Assembly: GCA_018647275.1 (NCBI GenBank)
Contig: JABGTH010000133.1
Location: 1-5,130, forward strand
Reading direction: 5' to 3'
DNA from: Paracoccaceae bacterium
Lineage (GTDB): Bacteria; Pseudomonadota; Alphaproteobacteria; Rhodobacterales; Rhodobacteraceae
Length of the DNA: 5,130 nt
Position 1 is the first letter of the stretch, and each line of letters begins with the position of its first letter. Positions 4,823 through 5,130 of this stretch are shown here, piece after piece. Position numbers and translations under genes: made by a program. The notes under the pieces were generated by a model. The model saw nothing but the letters and a program-made list of their open reading frames with translations. It was not told the origin of the DNA and ran no database searches.

Positions 4823-5130
4823 ATGGCGCAATCGTTCCTTGGTCAGAAACGTCTACGTAAATATTATGGCAAAATCCGTGAAGTATTGGAAATGCCAAAT
4901 CTAATTGAAGTACAGAAATCATCGTATGATCTGTTCTTAAAATCCGGCGAGGCCGATACCCCCACCGATGGAGAGGGTATTGCTGGGGTCTTCCAGTCGG
5001 TTTTTCCGATTAAAGATTTTAATGAAACATCCATTTTGGAATATTCAAAGTACGAGCTTGAAAAGCCCAAGTACGACGTTGAGGAATGCCAGCAGCGCGA
5101 TATGACGTATAGTGCACCGCTTAAGGTAAC
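4823..5130 (+). CDS. rpoB: DNA-directed RNA polymerase subunit beta, 5' part (cut by window edge)
   Basis: The first 102 codons of RpoB are visible; the full protein is well over 1,300 residues. The N-terminus MAQSFLGQKRLRKYYGKI is followed by EMPNLIEVQKSSYDLFL, GVFQSVFPIKDFNETSILEY, and the KPKYDVEECQQRDMTYSAPL block, which matches the family's conserved DVxECQxRxxTYSAPL segment. The start is ATG at 4823. AGGTGA at 4808-4813 is the Shine-Dalgarno candidate, about nine nt upstream. The beta subunit forms half of the RNAP active-site cleft and the rifampicin pocket, the latter outside the window. rpoC would be expected downstream. The gene probably needs its own promoter, since a strong terminator and an antisense gene lie between it and rplL. 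No damage is seen in the visible part. Confidence 0.97.
   Translation, partial: MAQSFLGQKRLRKYYGKIREVLEMPNLIEVQKSSYDLFLKSGEADTPTDGEGIAGVFQSVFPIKDFNETSILEYSKYELEKPKYDVEECQQRDMTYSAPLKV

Noticed and set aside
1..5130. CRISPR array, tRNA/rRNA gene, transposase or phage/defence genes
   Set aside because: I found no regularly spaced repeats, no tRNA-like cloverleaf and no DDE, recombinase or nuclease motifs on either strand.

Overview
The window is a ribosomal-protein / RNA-polymerase locus, most likely from an alphaproteobacterium of the Rhodobacterales (Roseobacter type). The evidence is the style of L10 (start MDRAQKE, C-terminal doubled GAPASNIA block), of L7/L12 and of the RpoB N-terminus. 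The conserved backbone on the + strand is rplA (3' part), rplJ, rplL and rpoB (5' part). No species can be fixed from the sequence alone.

Region by region: rplA ends at 529 and is closed by a strong intrinsic terminator (553-582). From about 598 to 1556, on the - strand, lies a decayed gene. Its conceptual product is a fusion of a glycerol-3-phosphate-cytidylyltransferase-like (TagD/CTP-transferase) domain with a LicD-like nucleotidyltransferase-fold domain. It is broken by two frameshifts, one in-frame stop, a small deletion in the first catalytic motif and loss of its start codon. Bases 1557-1782 hold no gene I can support. A near-perfect extended -10 promoter at 1783-1791 is followed by a leader of about 360 nt. 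The leader is rich in stem-loops in its last 150 nt and runs to the GTG start of rplJ. rplJ and rplL form a two-gene unit closed by a 12-bp-stem terminator (3143-3174). From 4302 down to 3262, again on the - strand, is an intact proline-racemase-superfamily gene, best read as a trans-3-hydroxy-L-proline dehydratase. About 520 nt of non-coding sequence then leads to rpoB at 4823.

How it fits together: L1, L10 and L7/L12 build the ribosomal stalk regions and RpoB is the RNAP beta subunit. In many bacteria these genes are cotranscribed or tightly linked. Here the locus is split into rplA / rplJL / rpoB by two accessory genes. Both lie in antisense orientation, and each converges on the terminator of the ribosomal unit before it. 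One accessory gene (cell-surface polymer decoration) is dead and the other (hydroxyproline catabolism) looks alive. rpoB therefore probably depends on its own promoter, which I could not locate with confidence.

I see no CRISPR array, tRNA, rRNA, transposase or defence system. The most unusual items are the fused TagD-LicD relic and the repeated pattern of antisense insertion at terminators.
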